Shown here: one piece after another, positions 63,503 to 64,000 of the stretch | Position numbering within the stretch: position 1 is the stretch's first letter | How the letters are laid out: each line of letters begins with the position of its first letter | NCBI RefSeq assembly: GCF_009910705.1 | Contig: NZ_JAAAXJ010000001.1 | Coordinates: forward strand, 1-64,000 | Source of the DNA: Microvirga arsenatis | GTDB taxonomy: Bacteria > Pseudomonadota > Alphaproteobacteria > Rhizobiales > Beijerinckiaceae | DNA: 64,000 bases | Direction: 5' to 3' | The notes under the pieces: generated by a model | Databases searched by the model: none | What the model was told of the DNA's origin: nothing | What the model saw: the letters and a program-made list of their open reading frames with translations, nothing else | Position numbers and translations under genes: made by a program

Positions 63503-64000
63503 CTCCTCCAAGATAAGCGGCTGGTCCTGTTCTGGTCTTAGGATGGGTCCTCGCGTGGGCTCGGGACTACTCCCAAAGTCATCCCAAGAAACCTCTTCGC
63601 TTTGCCGCTCGCTGCAGTGATAGACTTCGAGTATCGTGGAGCAGGTCGCAACTCTGACATCCCCATGCAAGCGCGGCTGCCCTAGCGTCTTCAGCGCCAG
63701 CTCCTTCTCAAGATCGTAAGCTGAGCGGTGTGAGAGGCACTGTGTGGTTTAGGTCGCAGTCTGCCGATAAATAAAACCAGCGCCAATACATCAGAGGTCC
63801 TGGCTCGAACCTATGCTTTATCAGACGAGGCTGCTTAGATCTAAGTTATTATAATCAGAAGAACAAATTGATCCGAGTTGTTTAGCTGCAACAGTGTCCC
63901 AAAATCGTCGCATACCTCCCTCTTATGCGGTAATCCCTTAGAGACAAAGTTCTCAGAACCAGTTACACGGTCCGCGGGACTATCCCAAAGATTGAATAAT
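63503..64000. other. Non-coding low-GC stretch after tRNA-Phe (possible island edge)
   Basis: No credible gene is visible in these ~500 bases; open frames are short or include tRNA. GC drops well below the rest of the window, mostly after about 63700. The imperfect direct repeat GGGACTACTCCCAAAG (63564-63579) and GGGACTATCCCAAAG (63976-63990) lies inside. A mobile element or integrase could begin past the window. Confidence 0.5.

Noticed and set aside
63257..63670. Open frame on the minus strand through tRNA-Phe
   Set aside because: Its middle translates the tRNA backwards (AESNHRHCDFQSHALPTE), a familiar false protein.
63795..63825. Sequence GGTTCGAGCCAGGA (reverse strand) resembling a tRNA T-arm
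   Set aside because: Only about 14 bases fit and no acceptor or anticodon arm can be drawn.

Overview
The window is high-GC DNA of an alphaproteobacterium, most likely a Hyphomicrobiales member near Microvirga/Methylobacterium. This is inferred from a PleC-type PAS histidine kinase, DUF2865, DUF1289, CreA and DUF2059 proteins, a cysS-GNAT-cimA cluster, a psd-pssA pair, maf-yacG next to tRNA-Phe, and several short palindromic repeat families of the kind common in this order. Genus is inference only. No rRNA, CRISPR array, transposase or complete prophage is visible. Almost all of it reads as ordinary chromosomal core and housekeeping sequence.

Layout. 1-2.8 kb: the 3' part of a large RTX calcium-binding secreted protein whose first half is less GC-rich than its second. 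2.9-8.1 kb: PleC-like kinase and aminopeptidase N. 8.3-16.6 kb: glyoxalase I, then a purine-catabolism cluster (xdhA-xdhB-xdhC-guaD), ureE with a very His-rich tail, a YbaK deacylase and dusA. 16.8-21.6 kb: retropepsin-like protease/DUF1289 pair, cobS and cobT (B12 lower-ligand assembly), secreted nuclease, LysE-type exporter, UDG-like protein. 21.6-22.7 kb: a very AT-rich block followed by three small unknown genes, two of which are paralogues. 22.8-30.5 kb: enoyl-CoA hydratase, a caspase-fold protein lacking its catalytic Cys, GarR/GlxR-like dehydrogenase, amino-acid binding protein, moaA, DUF971 protein, L,D-transpeptidase. 30.8-36.6 kb: tRNA-Val, gph, rpiA, DUF2059 protein and a tctCBA tricarboxylate transporter. 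36.8-46 kb: O-antigen-ligase-like protein, gor, tiny membrane proteins, class II DAHP synthase, nadE, methyltransferase, gltX. 46-52.3 kb: ABC-2 exporter, DUF2865 protein, VOC protein, CreA, and a divergent LysE/ArgO exporter with its LysR regulator. 52.6-63.3 kb: cysS-GNAT-cimA, LOG protein, LysM protein, Atm1-like exporter, psd-pssA, maf-yacG. 63.4 kb: tRNA-Phe, after which GC content falls sharply and no gene is visible, a probable island boundary.

How genes work together. XdhABC with GuaD takes guanine through xanthine to urate; UreE may supply nickel for urease acting on urea from the same route. MoaA makes the molybdopterin precursor that XdhB needs. CobT and CobS complete cobalamin. 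Psd and PssA make phosphatidylethanolamine through phosphatidylserine. TctABC imports a carboxylate. The LysE/ArgO and LysR pair exports basic amino acids.

The most unusual points are a GC-rich palindromic intergenic repeat read in frame inside xdhB, the apparently inactive secreted caspase homologue with a roughly 400-residue Arg/Pro-rich tail, the small paralogous gene cluster behind the AT-rich block, and the compositional break after tRNA-Phe.
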